Of a DNA stretch of 5,541 bases, positions 5,191 to 5,541 are shown piece after piece. Source of the DNA: Rhodospirillaceae bacterium (lineage in GTDB: Bacteria; Pseudomonadota; Alphaproteobacteria; UBA828); the NCBI GenBank assembly GCA_028819955.1, contig JAPPKP010000400.1:1-5541 (forward strand), given 5' to 3'. Position 1 is the first letter of the stretch. Every line of letters starts with the position of its first letter. The notes below the pieces were generated by a model. It searched no databases. It was not told the DNA's origin and worked only from the letters and a program-made list of their open reading frames with translations. The translations under genes were made by a program, and so were the position numbers.

Positions 5191-5541
5191 TCAGTCCCGC
5201 CAGAAGCGGGGGACGAACAACACCAGCACCGTAAAAAGCTCGAGCCGGCCGAGCAGCATGGCGGCGGACAGGAGCCACTTCGCCGGCTCCGGCAGGGGCT
5301 GGAAGGAGCCGGCAGGGCCGATGGTCTCGCCGAGGCCGGGGCCGACGTTGGCGATCGCCGTGGCGGCGCCGCTGACGCTGGTCACATAGTCGAGTCCCAT
5401 CAGTGCCAGCCCCATCGCAATCAGCCCGAAGCTCACCACGAACAGGAAGAAGAACCCCATCACCGCCGGCGACACGCTTTCCGGAATCGGCCGCCTGTTG
5501 AACTTGCTGATGAAGACGCCGTGGGGCTGGATGAGCTGGCG
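5191..5541 (-). CDS. trkH: Potassium uptake protein TrkH, C-terminal 116 residues (partial)
   Basis: The frame runs from a TGA at 5191-5193 to the right edge without interruption, so the 5' part is outside the window. A GTG at 5475 is internal, because the residues upstream of it (QLIQPHGVFISKFNRRPIPE) also match TrkH. TrkH is the inner-membrane channel subunit of the Trk K+ uptake system, which works with the cytoplasmic NAD-binding regulator TrkA. Counting from the edge, a hydrophobic helix spans about 27-49, the fourth pore loop and filter SGAATAIANVGPGLG is at 57-71, and the last helix at about 88-110 contains MLLGRLELFTVLVLF, typical of the TrkH end. The protein finishes VPRFWRD. It converges with the short-chain dehydrogenase, so they are not co-transcribed. 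No truncation or frameshift is visible. Confidence 0.95.
   Translation of the reverse strand, partial: RQLIQPHGVFISKFNRRPIPESVSPAVMGFFFLFVVSFGLIAMGLALMGLDYVTSVSGAATAIANVGPGLGETIGPAGSFQPLPEPAKWLLSAAMLLGRLELFTVLVLFVPRFWRD

Noticed and set aside
5196..5210. CCCGC-CAGAA-GCGGG hairpin at the trkH stop as a terminator.
   Set aside because: It lies within the last codons and lacks a T-run on the - strand; a 5-bp stem in such GC-rich sequence is weak evidence.
5191..5475. A 94-residue membrane protein starting at a GTG at 5475.
   Set aside because: The frame continues upstream to the edge with TrkH-like sequence, so this is the end of trkH, not a small independent gene.

Overview
The window is GC-rich throughout and its proteins read like those of an alphaproteobacterium. 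The evidence is the Fe-S/DUF3501 gene pair, the alphaproteobacterial-type D-2-hydroxyacid dehydrogenase (with a characteristic LTEDTADMT segment) and the TrkH C-terminus. I cannot name a genus. The layout looks chromosomal: no transposase, integrase, phage gene, tRNA or CRISPR array is visible.

Left part (1-2165, + strand). A tightly packed run contains the possible tail of an upstream gene, a 44-residue zinc-ribbon protein, a 452-residue iron-sulfur protein related to heterodisulfide reductase/GlpC, and a DUF3501 protein. Overlaps and gaps are an ATGA overlap, 15 nt and 4 nt, so this is almost certainly one operon. The Fe-S/DUF3501 pair is a recurrent but poorly characterised redox module. 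Its frequent companion, a rubrerythrin-like protein, is not in the window and might lie upstream.

Middle (2166-2612). About 450 bp hold no convincing gene. The one clear structure is a seven-copy tandem repeat with an exact 10-bp period.

Right part (2613-5541). A secreted two-domain SH3 protein (- strand) is transcribed away from an oxidoreductase pair (+ strand): a D-2-hydroxyacid dehydrogenase of the glyoxylate/hydroxypyruvate reductase (D-glycerate dehydrogenase) type, and a short-chain dehydrogenase/reductase 29 nt downstream. The short-chain enzyme converges on the 3' end of a TrkH potassium-transporter gene that runs off the right edge. The 135 bp between these two convergent genes contain GC-rich inverted repeats that may end transcription from both sides.

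I see no clear-cut new defence or mobile system. The points most worth checking are the zinc-ribbon/Fe-S/DUF3501 operon, the 10-bp repeat array, and a methionine at the usual catalytic asparagine position of the short-chain dehydrogenase.
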